A DNA stretch of 64,000 nt from Mycolicibacterium duvalii (lineage in GTDB: Bacteria > Actinomycetota > Actinomycetes > Mycobacteriales > Mycobacteriaceae): the NCBI RefSeq assembly GCF_010726645.1, contig NZ_AP022563.1, positions 5,580,001-5,644,000 on the forward strand, read 5' to 3'. Numbering within the stretch: the first letter of the stretch is position 1; every line of letters begins with the position of its first letter. This document shows positions 55,940 through 64,000 of the stretch, in pieces. The notes beneath the pieces are model-generated. The model was not told where the DNA came from. It did no database searches and worked only from the letters and a program-made list of their open reading frames with translations. Made by a program: the position numbers and the translations under genes.

Positions 55940-56791
55940 TCACAGTGCGTAGAACCGGTCGGCCGGACGCACCGGCCGCAGGTTGATCTCCGTGATGACG
56001 CCACCGGTGGTGGCGATGTCGATGAGGGCCCACGGGTGTCCGCCGGGTGCGATGACATCGACAGGGTGTCCGTCGACACGCATCGGGGCGCTGACGCGGA
56101 TCCGGTCGACGAAGGATCGGGTCTCCTCGGCGACCGCCGCGGCGCCGCGGACGGTGGTGGCGGCGCCGCGCGGCAAGAGTGCCGGGTCGGCGCGGCGCAC
56201 GCAATCCGGCGCCAACAGCGTCGTCATGCGGGCGATGTCGCCGCCCCGGGCGGCGTGCAGGAAGGCGTCGACGATCTCGCGGTGCTGACGGTCGTCGCGA
56301 TGCTGCGGGCCGCCCGGCGCAGGCGGGGAGAGCCGGGCGCGCGCCCGGCTCGCGTGTTTCTTCGCGGCGGCCGGTGTGATGTCCAGTACCGCGGCCACCG
56401 TGTCGAACGGTAGCGAGAAGAGGTCGTGCAGCACGTAGGCCACCCGCTGCGGCGGGGTCAGCTCACGCATCAGCATCAGCAGCGCCCTCGACACGTCCTC
56501 ACGGCGCAGCATCGCCTCGTCGGCGGCGGCGATCGCTGTGTCGATGCCGTCGGTGAGTTGGCGGCCAAGGGCATCTCGGCGCCTCCGCTCCCGGAGCTGG
56601 TCCAGGCAGACCCGGCTGACCACCGTTGTCAGCCACGCCGACGGGTTGTCGATGGCCGCAGTGTGCGCAGCCTGCGTGCGCAGCCATGCCGTCTGTACCG
56701 CGTCTTCAGCGTCCTGCGCCGCCCCGACGATCCGGTAGGCGACCGAGAGCAGCGTCGGCCGCGCTTGTTCGAATTCGGCTGTGGAGATCAC
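55940..56791 (-). CDS. ECF sigma factor with C-terminal SnoaL-like domain (SigJ/ECF41-type)
   Basis: 283 aa. Region 2 is ARPTLLSVAYRIVGAAQDAE then VQTAWLRTQ; region 4 is LTPPQRVAYVLHDLFSLPFD followed by VAAVLDITPAAAKKHASRAR. From about residue 165 a SnoaL-like extension follows (IVDAFLHAARGGDIARMTTL, AVAEETRSFVDRIRV, LIDIATTGGVITEINLRPV). In ECF41-type factors this tail binds and regulates the sigma core, so no separate anti-sigma factor is needed. The typical DGGGK-type motif is not evident. Divergent from a DoxX gene, the usual type of partner. Confidence 0.88.
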   Translation of the reverse strand: MISTAEFEQARPTLLSVAYRIVGAAQDAEDAVQTAWLRTQAAHTAAIDNPSAWLTTVVSRVCLDQLRERRRRDALGRQLTDGIDTAIAAADEAMLRREDVSRALLMLMRELTPPQRVAYVLHDLFSLPFDTVAAVLDITPAAAKKHASRARARLSPPAPGGPQHRDDRQHREIVDAFLHAARGGDIARMTTLLAPDCVRRADPALLPRGAATTVRGAAAVAEETRSFVDRIRVSAPMRVDGHPVDVIAPGGHPWALIDIATTGGVITEINLRPVRPADRFYAL

Positions 56792-56861
56792 GGTGTCACC
56801 TTTCCCGCGGGCCGGACGTCAGAACAGGTGAGAGCAGTTCGACGGGCTGGAAGGCGGCGAG

Positions 56862-57272
56862 ATGAGCATACCGACGATCGCGATGGGAATGGGAGCTGGT
56901 GACGTGCCCGATGCGGTGATGTCTGTCCTGGCGACGGCGACGGTGGCATGCGCGGCGGCCAACGCCGCCGTGGCAGTGGCGGATTGGCGCAGGGCGCAGT
57001 TCGTGGTGGCCAATTCGTCGGAAGTCGGAGTCGCGTCGACGATGATCCCGTATCTGGGGGCGCTGAAGATGGCCGGCGCCGTCGGGCTCATCGCCGGTCT
57101 GACCGTCTCGCCCTGGCTGGGCCTGGCAGCTGCTGTGGGTCTGGTGTTGTTCTTCGTCGGCGCTGTCGCGGTGCACGTACGCACCGCGGTCTGGCACAAC
57201 ATCGCATTTCCGTTGGGCTATCTGGGCCTTGCGGTCGCTGCCGCCGCGTACTTCGCGGCCGTCGTCGGGTAG
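56862..57272 (+). CDS. DoxX-family membrane protein
   Basis: 136 aa with four membrane helices (SVLATATVACAAANAAVAVA, YLGALKMAGAVGLIAGLTVS, WLGLAAAVGLVLFFVGAVAV, FPLGYLGLAVAAAAYFAAVV). The mycobacterial DoxX-like pattern appears in PYLGALKMAGAVGL and HVRTAVWHNIAFP. Members are linked to thiol-redox and haem/quinone processes. It is divergent from the ECF sigma gene, with 70 bases between starts, and is probably its target. GGAAGGCGGCGAG precedes the ATG. Confidence 0.88.
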   Translation: MSIPTIAMGMGAGDVPDAVMSVLATATVACAAANAAVAVADWRRAQFVVANSSEVGVASTMIPYLGALKMAGAVGLIAGLTVSPWLGLAAAVGLVLFFVGAVAVHVRTAVWHNIAFPLGYLGLAVAAAAYFAAVVG

Positions 57273-57279
57273 CGCGCGG

Positions 57280-57528
57280 TCAGATTCGGGCGACGGATCG
57301 GATCCGGATCTGGTCGGTCTCGCACTGGCGGCACGTCAGCGGGCGGATCTTCAACCGTACGTTGGCGATTCGCAACGCTCGTTGGCACATCGGGTACGGG
57401 CAGCCGCAGGACAACCGCACCCACCACTGGGCGGGGTGGGCGAGAGGCCCGCAGAAGTTTCGGCAGCTGCACAGGATCTCAGGCTCGAAGTCGAGTTCTG
57501 CCAGCGACGGCTCGAGCAGTGTGGTCAC
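57280..57528 (-). CDS. Small Cys-rich zinc-ribbon-like protein
   Basis: 82 aa. Cysteines are grouped as CSCRNFC, SCGCPYPMC and TCRQC, a likely treble-clef or ribbon zinc-binding arrangement. The leader DFEPEILC resembles the start of a common actinobacterial small protein family with the pattern LDFxPExxC. The start could be the GTG at 57526-57528 (after TTGGAGGCC) or the TTG at 57537. No function is known. It ends seven bases from the convergent DoxX gene. Confidence 0.68.
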   Translation of the reverse strand: MTTLLEPSLAELDFEPEILCSCRNFCGPLAHPAQWWVRLSCGCPYPMCQRALRIANVRLKIRPLTCRQCETDQIRIRSVARI

Positions 57529-57609
57529 GGCCTCCAAATCTAAAGTGGAGGTCGAGACTTTTGCGGGAGGCGCGCGCGGGAAATCGCGGCGCGGCGCGGA
57601 TTGATGACC

Positions 57610-57915
57610 TCAGGTGGTGCAGTCGAGCGTCACGGTGACCTTCGGTGTCGGCGCGACCCGGAACACGTTGATGTCATCGTCGTCATTGATCACGAACGGC
57701 TGCCGGGGGACCGGGTGGTTGCGCACCCCGCTCACCGAGCACTGCTCCAACGGTGCGGTGCCGACGCGGCTGATACGCACGTCGAAGCCTTGCGCGCGAA
57801 GTTGATTGATGGTCGTCGAGGCCGAGTCGACTGCCCCCGGGGCGGCCCCCGACGGGGTGGCGTAGGCCAGCAGAGCGCCGACCGGCAACACGCTTGCGGC
57901 GATGATCTTCTTCAT
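57610..57915 (-). CDS. Small secreted protein (paralogue of the one at 30.2 kb)
   Basis: 101 aa. The signal peptide KKIIAASVLPVGALLAYATP ends near SGAAPG. The mature part has STTINQLRAQGFDVRISRVG, an internal cysteine in LEQCSVSGVR and a second in VTLDCTT, likely a disulfide. The same architecture occurs at 30172-30471 without the cysteines. Mycobacterium-typical, function unknown. GCAGGAGTTCC precedes the ATG at 57915. Confidence 0.87.
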   Translation of the reverse strand: MKKIIAASVLPVGALLAYATPSGAAPGAVDSASTTINQLRAQGFDVRISRVGTAPLEQCSVSGVRNHPVPRQPFVINDDDDINVFRVAPTPKVTVTLDCTT

Positions 57916-58056
57916 GGTGGAACTCCTGCGAGGGGGTGGGTCACTGCGCGACCACGGTGATTTTCGAATGACACCATCGTCGCCAGGCGCTCGCTGCAAC
58001 GCTTGAAGGCTGCGTGGAGATTCCGTGGAGATTCGCCGCCGAGTCGGTCCGAGCGC

Positions 58057-58407
58057 TCAGCCGCCGACGACGGCTTGATAGCCCGGGCAGTAGGCCCTGA
58101 CCGCACCCTGCATCAGGGCTGCGGCCTGAGCCGCGTCGAGGCCGTCGCCCTGCAACGACTGCACCAGGTCCAGCTGCACCCGGGCCGGGTCGACGCCGTT
58201 GGCCGCGCCCTCGGCGACGATGCCGCAGATGTTGTTGCCCATCTCGACAGCCTGCTCTTCGGAGGCGAAGTTCACGCCCAGTGTGCTCAGCAAGGCCACG
58301 AACTCGGTATCGGGGTCGGTCGCGTGGGCGGTGTGCATGCCGAGCAGGACCGGGACCGAAGCGGTAGCCGCGACGATGATCGACGAAACCGCGTGACGAG
58401 CGCGCAT
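58057..58407 (-). CDS. Secreted DUF732 protein
   Basis: 116 aa. The signal peptide SIIVAATASVPVLLGMHTAH is followed by the DUF732 domain: DTEFVALLSTLGVNFASEEQ, a cysteine in GNNICGIVAEGAANG and one in RAYCPGYQAVVGG. CGGGAGGCAGC stands before ATG 58407. It is a second, divergent copy of the family also found at 53.9 kb. Upstream the gene is followed by a 246-base region before the STAS gene. Confidence 0.92.
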   Translation of the reverse strand: MRARHAVSSIIVAATASVPVLLGMHTAHATDPDTEFVALLSTLGVNFASEEQAVEMGNNICGIVAEGAANGVDPARVQLDLVQSLQGDGLDAAQAAALMQGAVRAYCPGYQAVVGG

Positions 58408-58653
58408 GCTGCCTCCCGAGGGCTTGTGGTCTGCGCGGATGGTATCGGGTGCACCCTGCTGCGGCGCTGAACCCGCGATCGCGTCGGCGCGGCGCCACCG
58501 CCGGGATTCCGAGATCACGATCAGGTAGGCTCAGGAAGCGGCTCGGACGGCCTGGCGTGACCGTCGTCCGCCGCGATATTCGGGTTCAGACCGTAGCCTC
58601 CCGCACCACCGCGACCGCGCAAGCGGCGCCGAGCACGAGACGAGGCTCCCGAC

Positions 58654-58992
58654 GTGCAGCAATTCACAGAACGCGAGGTCGACGGCGTGATCGTCGTCGC
58701 AGCCATGGGTGCTGTCGACATGCTGACCGCGCCGCAGTTGCAGGACGTCATCACCGCCGCCGCGCAGCGCAAGCCGTCAGGCCTGATCGTCGACATGACC
58801 GAGGTCGACTTCCTGGGCTCCGCCGGGATGCAGGTGCTGATGGCCAGCCGCAACAAGCTCGACCCCCAGACCAGGTTCGCCGTGGTCGCCGACGGTCCCG
58901 CCACAAGCCGCCCGCTGAAGATCACCGGCATCGCCGACTACATCGAGATGTTCTCCGCGCTCGACGTGGCGCTGACCAACTTCTCGTCCTGA
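58654..58992 (+). CDS. STAS-domain anti-sigma factor antagonist
   Basis: 112 aa, a single STAS domain. Visible are VIVVAAMGAVDMLTAPQLQD, GLIVDMTEVDFLGSAGMQVL with the conserved phosphorylatable serine, and a C-terminal ITGIADYIEMFSALDVALTN. Such proteins sequester anti-sigma factors of the SigB/SigF type when unphosphorylated. No kinase or anti-sigma gene is nearby. It resembles the Rsf-type regulators of mycobacterial SigF, and SigF-type promoters abound in this window. GTG start at 58654. Confidence 0.88.
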   Translation: MQQFTEREVDGVIVVAAMGAVDMLTAPQLQDVITAAAQRKPSGLIVDMTEVDFLGSAGMQVLMASRNKLDPQTRFAVVADGPATSRPLKITGIADYIEMFSALDVALTNFSS

Positions 58993-59132
58993 AACTGCTC
59001 GCGCCACGGCGCAGATAACGGAATGTTTGCGATTCCGACCCGCCGGGAACAGATCGTTCGCCAAACAGCCATGCTGGTCCCGGACACGGCCTCACACGTC
59101 GCCGGGTAGGAAACTGCAAAAGGAGCACTTCC

Positions 59133-59369
59133 GTGGGTGACAACAACTCGGGTCCAGAAGAAGCCGTCAAGGGCGTCGTCGAAGGCGCCAAGGGTAAGGC
59201 CAAAGAGGTGATCGGCGTCGTCACCGGCCGCGACGATCTGCAGCGCGAAGGCGAGGCGCAGCAGGACAAGGCCGACGCGCAGCGCGAAGCCGCGAAGAAG
59301 GAAGCCGAAGCCGAAAGCGCACGAGCGTCAGCGAAGGCCAATGAGGAACGTCAGAAAGCCGAACAGTAA
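59133..59369 (+). CDS. CsbD-family stress protein
   Basis: 78 aa. The CsbD hallmark is GVVEGAKGKAKEVIGVVTGR then DDLQREGEAQQDKADAQREA; the tail is an uninterrupted charged helix (KKEAEAESARASAKANEERQ). In Bacillus, CsbD belongs to the general stress regulon. GTG start after AAAAGGAGCAC. A GGGTAG motif lies at 59104-59109, but no matching -35 is present, so SigF control is not claimed. Confidence 0.85.
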   Translation: MGDNNSGPEEAVKGVVEGAKGKAKEVIGVVTGRDDLQREGEAQQDKADAQREAAKKEAEAESARASAKANEERQKAEQ

Positions 59370-59490
59370 TTCTCTGACGGGCAGCGCAGCCACGCGATGA
59401 CCGTCACGTCCATCCGCAGCAGGTCAGCCGACTGCCGGCGCTTTTCGATAGCGTCGACAGTACTGGCTGTCGACACCTGCGCGCGGGGAC

Positions 59491-59802
59491 GTGGCTCACG
59501 ACGAAGTGACCGTCGCCGTCACCGGTGAGGTCGATGCGGCCAACGCGAAACGGTTCGCACACACGGTCCGCGAGGCGGCCGGTGTGTGCGCCAGCCTGGT
59601 CCTCGACCTCACCGAGGTGCACTTCATGGCCTTCGACGGCGCGTCGGCGCTGTATGCCCTCAGCGCCCACCTCGGCCGGGAGGGCGTCGCTTGGTGTGTG
59701 GTCGGAAGCCCGTCGGTGCGCCGGGTGCTGCAATTGTGCGATCCCGAGGGGCTGATTCCGGTCGCCGACGTGGCCTCCCTCCGAGGTGCCGAGCCGGCCT
59801 GA
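59491..59802 (+). CDS. STAS-domain protein, second copy
   Basis: 103 aa. The core is VTVAVTGEVDAANAKRFAHT, SLVLDLTEVHFMAFDGASAL with a serine at the phosphorylation position, and VRRVLQLCDPEGLIPVADV. The N-terminus is short; the GTG at 59491 has only a weak GCGGGGAC upstream, and the frame closes at a TAG about 38 bases before. It is diverged from the STAS gene at 58.7 kb, with a cysteine pair not present there. It probably targets a different anti-sigma factor. Confidence 0.82.
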   Translation: MAHDEVTVAVTGEVDAANAKRFAHTVREAAGVCASLVLDLTEVHFMAFDGASALYALSAHLGREGVAWCVVGSPSVRRVLQLCDPEGLIPVADVASLRGAEPA

Positions 59803-60183
59803 GCAGCTGTGGCAAAGCAGCCGCAGAGCCCGAATATCTTGCCGTGCGGCCCTGTGATCTAGCGCTCACTTTTTCCGGGCAAACCTAAGAGTTTGTTATC
59901 AAAAGGTTTCAACGGTGCCTCGATGAGTGCGTTGCCAAGCACGGCGATGGCCCAGTTCAGCGGGTTAAATTTACGTTGCTGACAGGAAAGCGCCCGCAGC
60001 AGGCCAAAAAATTATTAAGTGGTGCCTGAGAAGTGTTGTGGCGCTTGTCCATTGCGGGAAACCGGGTGTTCGTGACCTTGAAATCCGATGGTTACAGTGG
60101 TTTCAGGTCGCTCCCCAACTCCGGGGGCCAGGACAGTCGATCTAGGCCGGATGCAGTTCATGCCGGCGGAGGTTTCACAGCAC
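59803..60183. other. AT-richer intergenic region (381 bases)
   Basis: Clearly less GC-rich than its surroundings from 59870 to 60120, with A/T runs such as CAAAAGGTTTCAAC and AAAAAATTATTAAG. An IdeR-like half-site TTAGGTTTG is present on the minus strand near 59882-59890, but no second half follows. No convincing open frame or tRNA is seen. An upstream extension of the beta-propeller gene (ATG at 60151 or 60088) could occupy its last 96 bases. Confidence 0.5.
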
Positions 60184-61251
60184 ATGGCAAACATTGCGGT
60201 GCCCCGAGGGCATACCCGGCACGATGTCGAACGTGAGGCCGCCGGTCTCGAGCAGTCGAGCTGCGAGACCGGCGCCACCTTTGAGCGGCGGTTTGCAGTC
60301 GGGCACGGCCCGGTCGGCGAGATCGCCGCGTCAGGCAGCACGGTGGTGGTGGCGAACTTCGCCGACGACACGGTGTCGCTCTTCGACGCGGCCACCCTCG
60401 CGCCGACCGCAACCATCGCCGTCGACGGCGAGCCGGTAGCGGTCGTCGCAGCCGACGAGCGCGTCTACGTCAGCGTCGCGTCGCAGGGCCATGACGCCGT
60501 CTCGGTGATCGATGTGGAGAGCCGGGCCGTGGTCGCGACCTATCCACTGGCCTCCGGGGTCACCGCGCTCGCGGTCAGTCCGGACGGCAAGCGGGTGTAC
60601 GCCGGCCGCTCCGCTGGGCAGCGGGTCGAACTGTCGGTCATCGACACCACCGCGGAACGCGTCGGAACCATCGACATCGGCTCGGGCCCGGCGGCCAACA
60701 TCGACGCCGTCCGCGTCGACCCGAGCGCCAAGCAGATCTACGTCGCCGTCACCGATGAGCAGGGTAGCCAGCTGGTGGTCGTCGACGCCGAGACAACGCG
60801 GGTGAGCCGGGTGATCCCGGTCGGCGCGCCGATCCGGGACATCGCCTATGGCGGCGACGCGGTATTCGTGCTCACCTCCGACCGCGCCGTCGGCGGCGCC
60901 GTCTATGTCGTCGACCTGGCCACCCACCGGGTCAGCGACTTCGTGGCGCTCGGCGGCGCGCCCACGCAACTCTCGTTGAGCCCCGACGAGGCCCGCGCCT
61001 ACGTCGTCGACTACGACCGTGTGACGGTGGTGTGCGCGCTGAGCCTCGACATCCTCGACACCCTGAAGGTCGATGCGCGGCCTTCGTGTGTGGCCCACCG
61101 GGTGGACGGGTCGCAGCTGTTCATCGCCGACTACTCCGGTGCGGTGAACGGGTTCTCCGTCGAGTCCACGCTCGAGGACCTGTATCTGCAGTTCTTGACG
61201 ACCGACGCGATCGCGCTGAGCGTGCCGAGCCTGCAGCCCGTCACCGCATAG
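60184..61251 (+). CDS. YncE-like beta-propeller protein
   Basis: 355 aa. Six to seven repeats of a YVTN/NHL type are visible, for example VSLFDAATLAPTATIAVDGE, VSVIDVESRAVVATYPLASG, GVTALAVSPDGKRVYAGRSA, LVVVDAETTRVSRVIPVG and GGAPTQLSLSPDEARAYVVD. The repeats form a beta-propeller that binds proteins or ligands. No signal peptide is seen, so it is probably cytoplasmic, unlike E. coli YncE. The start is uncertain: ATG 60184 follows GCGGAGG at 11 bases; ATG 60151 or 60088 would add 11 or 32 residues. Function unknown. Confidence 0.8.
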   Translation: MANIAVPRGHTRHDVEREAAGLEQSSCETGATFERRFAVGHGPVGEIAASGSTVVVANFADDTVSLFDAATLAPTATIAVDGEPVAVVAADERVYVSVASQGHDAVSVIDVESRAVVATYPLASGVTALAVSPDGKRVYAGRSAGQRVELSVIDTTAERVGTIDIGSGPAANIDAVRVDPSAKQIYVAVTDEQGSQLVVVDAETTRVSRVIPVGAPIRDIAYGGDAVFVLTSDRAVGGAVYVVDLATHRVSDFVALGGAPTQLSLSPDEARAYVVDYDRVTVVCALSLDILDTLKVDARPSCVAHRVDGSQLFIADYSGAVNGFSVESTLEDLYLQFLTTDAIALSVPSLQPVTA

Positions 61252-61291
61252 CGGCCGACCTTCCCGCTCGCCCCAGGGGACCGTCGCTGTA

Positions 61292-61976
61292 TCAGCGCCA
61301 CTGGTACCGCGTTTTCGGACGGCCGGTCTTGCCGTAGTCGGTGTGACGGCGGACGACCCCGTCCTCGGCGAGCCGCTCGAGATAGCGCCACGCCGTCACC
61401 CGTGAGACGCCGATGCGTTTGGCGACCTCGTCGGCGGAGACGCCGTCGGTGGAATCACGCACGACGCGGGCGATTTCGTCGTTGGTGCCCGGTGCTGACC
61501 CCTTCGGAGCCGCGGCGCGGTCAGCCCGCGTAATTGGGCAAGGGCGCGGTCGATTTCAGCCTGGCTGGCGGCGTCCAAACCTGCGGGGAGCGCGTCGCGG
61601 TAACGCTGATAACGCTCGAGGCGGTCGCGGAAGGCGGAGAAGGTGAACGGTTTGAGCAGGTAAGCCAGCGCGCCGTGGCCGACCGCGGCGCGCACCATCT
61701 CCAGATCCCGCTCGGAGGTGATCACGATGATGTCCGGCGCCGGCCGCAACCCCGACAACGCCGAGGCCAGCGCGATCCCGTTCGCATCGGGCAGGCCGAT
61801 ATCGAGCAGGACGAGATCTATCGGTGTCTCCGACGCGGCGGCCTCCGATGCAGAACGCATCGCATCCCTCGCGGTGTGCCTGCCGCGGCGATCGAAAAGC
61901 CCTGCAACCGCTGAAGGTAAGTCCGGTGGGCGTCGGCGATCAGCTCTTCGTCCTCGACGATCAGGACCTTGATCAC
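61292..61976 (-). pseudogene. DcuR/CitB-type response regulator, two frameshifts
   Basis: A 685-base span that would encode about 228 aa if two single-base losses were restored. The N-terminal receiver begins IKVLIVEDEELIADAHRTYL and continues, after the first shift near 61890-61906, with DLVLLDIGLPDANGIALASA and LLKPFTFSAFRDRLERYQRY. After a second shift near 61520-61526 the output domain reads NDEIARVVRDSTDGVSADEV, VAKRIGVSRVTAWRYLERLA and YGKTGRPKTRYQWR. It would respond to C4-dicarboxylates or citrate together with the adjacent kinase. The GTG start overlaps the kinase stop by four bases. As read, the protein would be truncated. Confidence 0.82.
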
Positions 61977-63532
61977 GGACGCGGCACCGTGACCGTCACG
62001 ACTGAGCCGTAGGTCATGTCGGCGCTCAGATGCCCGTGATGGCGTCGGACCACTTGCGCCACCAGTGCCAGACCGAATCCGTGACGCCCCTCACCGGCTT
62101 CGGGCTTGGTCGAGTACCCGCGCTTCATCGCGTTCTGAAACATGCTTTCGTCCATGCCTTCTCCGCTGTCGGCGACGCGGATCAGCAACCTTTGCGCATT
62201 CTGGTGCCCGTGACCTCCACCCACGGGTCTTCCGGGTCGCACGCTTCCATCGCATTGTCGATCAGATTTCCGGCGACGGTGACCAGTTCCTGTGCCGTCA
62301 AGAACAACTCGTCGGTATCGGCGGGCAGCTCGGACTCCTCCGTCACGGTCAACTCGATCCCGCGTTCGCTGGCCTGGGCCGACTTGCCCAGCAGAAGAGC
62401 CACCAGGGCGGGCTCGCCGACCGCGTGCGACAGTCGATCCACGAGTTGCTGCGACAACTCGAGCTCTGCGGTGGCGAACCCGACGGCCTCCTCGGAACGC
62501 CCCATCTCGACCATCGTGACGATGGTGTGCAACTTGTTGGCCGCCTCGTGGGCCTGGGCGCGCAGCGAGTCCGTCAGCACTTTCAGCGACGTGAGTTCAC
62601 CGAGCGCGCCCTGCAATTCGGTGCGGTCGCGGATCGTGACCACCTCAGAGGTATCCGGTCCCGACCGCACCCGTGATCGGTTCACCACCAGCACACGGTC
62701 GTCGGTGACGTGGACTTCGTCCCGGGCGCCGGGGTTGGGACTGCGCAAGAACTCGGGGAGCTCATCCGGTGAGACCTCACCTGCCGGGAGCGACAACAAT
62801 CGGCGCGCCTCGTCGTTGACCACCGCGACCCCGGAACCGTCGAGCACGATCAGCCCCTCCGACACCGAATGCAGGATCGCGTCGTGATGGTCGTACATGA
62901 CGCGCAGTTCCTCCGGGCGCAGACCCCGGGTCTGGCGCAACAGGCGACGACGGATACCCCACGCCGAGCATGGAGATCGCCAGAGCGCCAACGCCTATCG
63001 CGGCGATCACCGGTAGCTGGGATCGCCAGCGCTGCGCCAAGCTCTGCTGCAGAATGCCCGCGGCGACCAACCCGATGACGCGGCGCTCGGAGTCGTAGAC
63101 CGGTGCGACGGCGCGAACAGACGGCCCCAGAGTGCCGGTGTAAACCTCGGTGAACGTCCGCCCCTGCAGCGCGGGTTCGATGCTGCCCAGGTAGTCACCA
63201 CCGATCTGGGCCGGGTCTGTGTGGGTGTACCGGGTGCGGTCGGGCGCCATGATCGTGATGAAGGCGATATCCGTTTGGTTGCGCACCAACTCGGTGACCG
63301 GTTGCAGGATCTCGGTGGCGCGCCCCGACTCGATCGCTTCGGCAGTCGACGGCGAGTCGGCCAACGTTGTCGCGATGCCGAGCACCTGCGCCTCCGCGGC
63401 CGCGTCACCGTCGCGGCGGGCGTCGTAGACGGCCAGCGCGCTGCCGGCCAACACGATCACCGCGATCACCAGGATCTGCAGCGCGATCGCCTGACCAGCC
63501 AGCGACCGCGGCCACGGCGATCTGCGTCGCAT
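61973..63532 (-). pseudogene. DcuS/CitA-type sensor histidine kinase, two compensating frameshifts
   Basis: A 1560-base span carrying all parts of a CitA-family kinase in two frames. The first part is a membrane helix (IALQILVIAVIVLAGSALAV) and an extracytoplasmic PAS-like sensor (RNQTDIAFITIMAPDRTRYT, IGGDYLGSIEPALQGRTFTE), then a second helix. Near 62955-62962 the frame changes; the middle part has VMYDHHDAILHSVSEGLIVL and the dimerisation helix LRAQAHEAANKLHTIVTMVE with the phospho-acceptor His. It ends near 62190-62197. The original frame resumes with the ATPase lid (LLIRVADSGEGMDESMFQNA, GRHGFGLALVAQVVRRHHGH). The two shifts cancel. Divergent from dctA. Confidence 0.82.
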
Positions 63533-63642
63533 CCGGCACGACCCTTCAGGTGAACGAAATGAACTAAAACGTGACCTGGCTCACGCTCTCACACAGCATC
63601 TTTTCAGACCTGTTGCCCGCTTGATTCCGGAGGACATTCCCG

Positions 63643-64000
63643 ATGACGACCACGATCGACCGACCCGTCCCGCCCGGCGCGCCGACGCAAGCGCGACCGC
63701 ACCCATTGGCTCTACATCGCCGTGCTCGTGGCGGTGGTCGCCGGCGTCGGCGTCGGCATACTCGCGCCCGCCGTCGGCACCAGTGTCGGAGTCCTCGGCA
63801 CGATGTTCGTCGCGCTGATCAAGATGATGATCGCGCCGGTGATCTTCTGCACGATCGTGCTCGGTATCGGGTCGGTGCGCAAGGCCGCCACCGTCGGCAA
63901 GGTGGGCGGTTTGGCCTTCGTCTACTTCCTGGCGATGTCCACGTTCGCGCTGGCCATCGGCTTGGTGGTGGGCAACCTCCTGCACCCGGGCAGCGGCTTG
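63643..64000 (+). pseudogene. dctA: C4-dicarboxylate transporter DctA, 5' part, one frameshift, cut by window end
   Basis: ATG at 63643 follows CCGGAGGAC. The first dozen codons are TTTIDRPVPPG; the frame must then change between about 63660 and 63695 for the transporter to continue as RTHWLYIAVLVAVVAGVGVG, LAPAVGTSVGVLGTMFVALI, KMMIAPVIFCTIVLGIGSVR and FVYFLAMSTFALAIGLVVGN. These blocks are those of Na+/H+-dicarboxylate symporters (DctA/GltP family). The remainder lies outside the window. It is divergent from the DcuSR-type two-component genes, the usual arrangement for dicarboxylate-induced uptake. Confidence 0.82.

Noticed and set aside
58521..58931. Minus-strand open frame opposite the STAS gene
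   Set aside because: Shadow frame with Ser/Thr/Arg-rich composition and no start signal.
59025..59109. SigF promoter for the CsbD gene
   Set aside because: GTTT-N16-GGGAAC is a poor -10, and the better GGGTAG at 59104 has no -35 partner at the correct distance.
59870..59895. Second IdeR box near the AT-rich intergenic stretch
   Set aside because: Only one half-site (TTAGGTTTG) is present; the other half shows no match.

Overview
The window is high-GC actinobacterial chromosome and almost certainly comes from a non-tuberculous, probably fast-growing Mycobacterium (Mycolicibacterium-like). The order prs, glmU, tRNA-Gln, tetR, mfd, mazG, lpqU, eno, ftsB-like, DUF501, ppx at 1-19 kb is the same as the M. 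tuberculosis Rv1017c-Rv1026 neighbourhood. It is interrupted by genes absent from that stretch in M. tuberculosis: a GreA-like factor, an FAD oxidase with its PucR regulator, a secreted Gly-rich PGRS-like protein, and an efeO-efeB pair. Other mycobacterial hallmarks are LpqU, a PE-PPE domain protein, DUF732 proteins, UsfY, a Ddn-like reductase and a WS/DGAT enzyme.

Layout. 1-19 kb: conserved core (peptidoglycan precursor synthesis, transcription-coupled repair, nucleotide sanitation, glycolysis, division, polyphosphate), with a probable IdeR site in front of efeO-efeB. 19-23 kb: a two-domain hypothetical protein, a DUF4383 membrane protein, a propionyl-CoA-synthetase-like enzyme and a divergent alpha/beta hydrolase. 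23.4-30 kb: a stress island of small membrane proteins, an SDR, hemerythrin, Zn-dependent alcohol dehydrogenase, topoisomerase IB, a SAP/Rho-N protein, a flavodoxin-like reductase and UsfY. At least five genes here carry GTTT-N15/16-GGGTA promoters of the mycobacterial SigF type, and some of these sit almost directly on the start codon. Two more such sites lie at sodC and a small membrane gene near 52-53 kb.

30.5-41 kb: a tRNA with anticodon UAA on a short-variable-arm scaffold, a Ddn-like F420 enzyme, two DUF2252 proteins flanking an acyltransferase, a PhoD-like phosphatase, DUF427, an MpaB-family oxygenase and a YihY membrane protein. 41-45.5 kb: the most interesting stretch. A Fur/Zur-like palindrome precedes a large exported, tail-anchored His/Asp repeat protein. 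A second, near-perfect Zur-type box lies between a methyltransferase gene and a ClC chloride channel/antiporter. Together these suggest an undescribed zinc-responsive locus. 45.5-52 kb: ArsR-AHSA1 pair with a perfect operator, WS/DGAT plus an NAD-dependent reductase, a small helical protein, a secreted PE-PPE domain protein, a methyltransferase and SodC.

52-61 kb: DUF427 and DUF732 exported proteins, an FNT-channel-cyanase operon, an ECF sigma factor divergent from DoxX, small secreted proteins, two STAS anti-anti-sigma-like proteins around a CsbD protein, and a YncE-like beta-propeller. 61.3-64 kb: a C4-dicarboxylate-type two-component system (regulator and sensor kinase) divergent from dctA. 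All three of these genes contain frameshifts, which means either a decaying locus or local sequence error. The window ends inside dctA.
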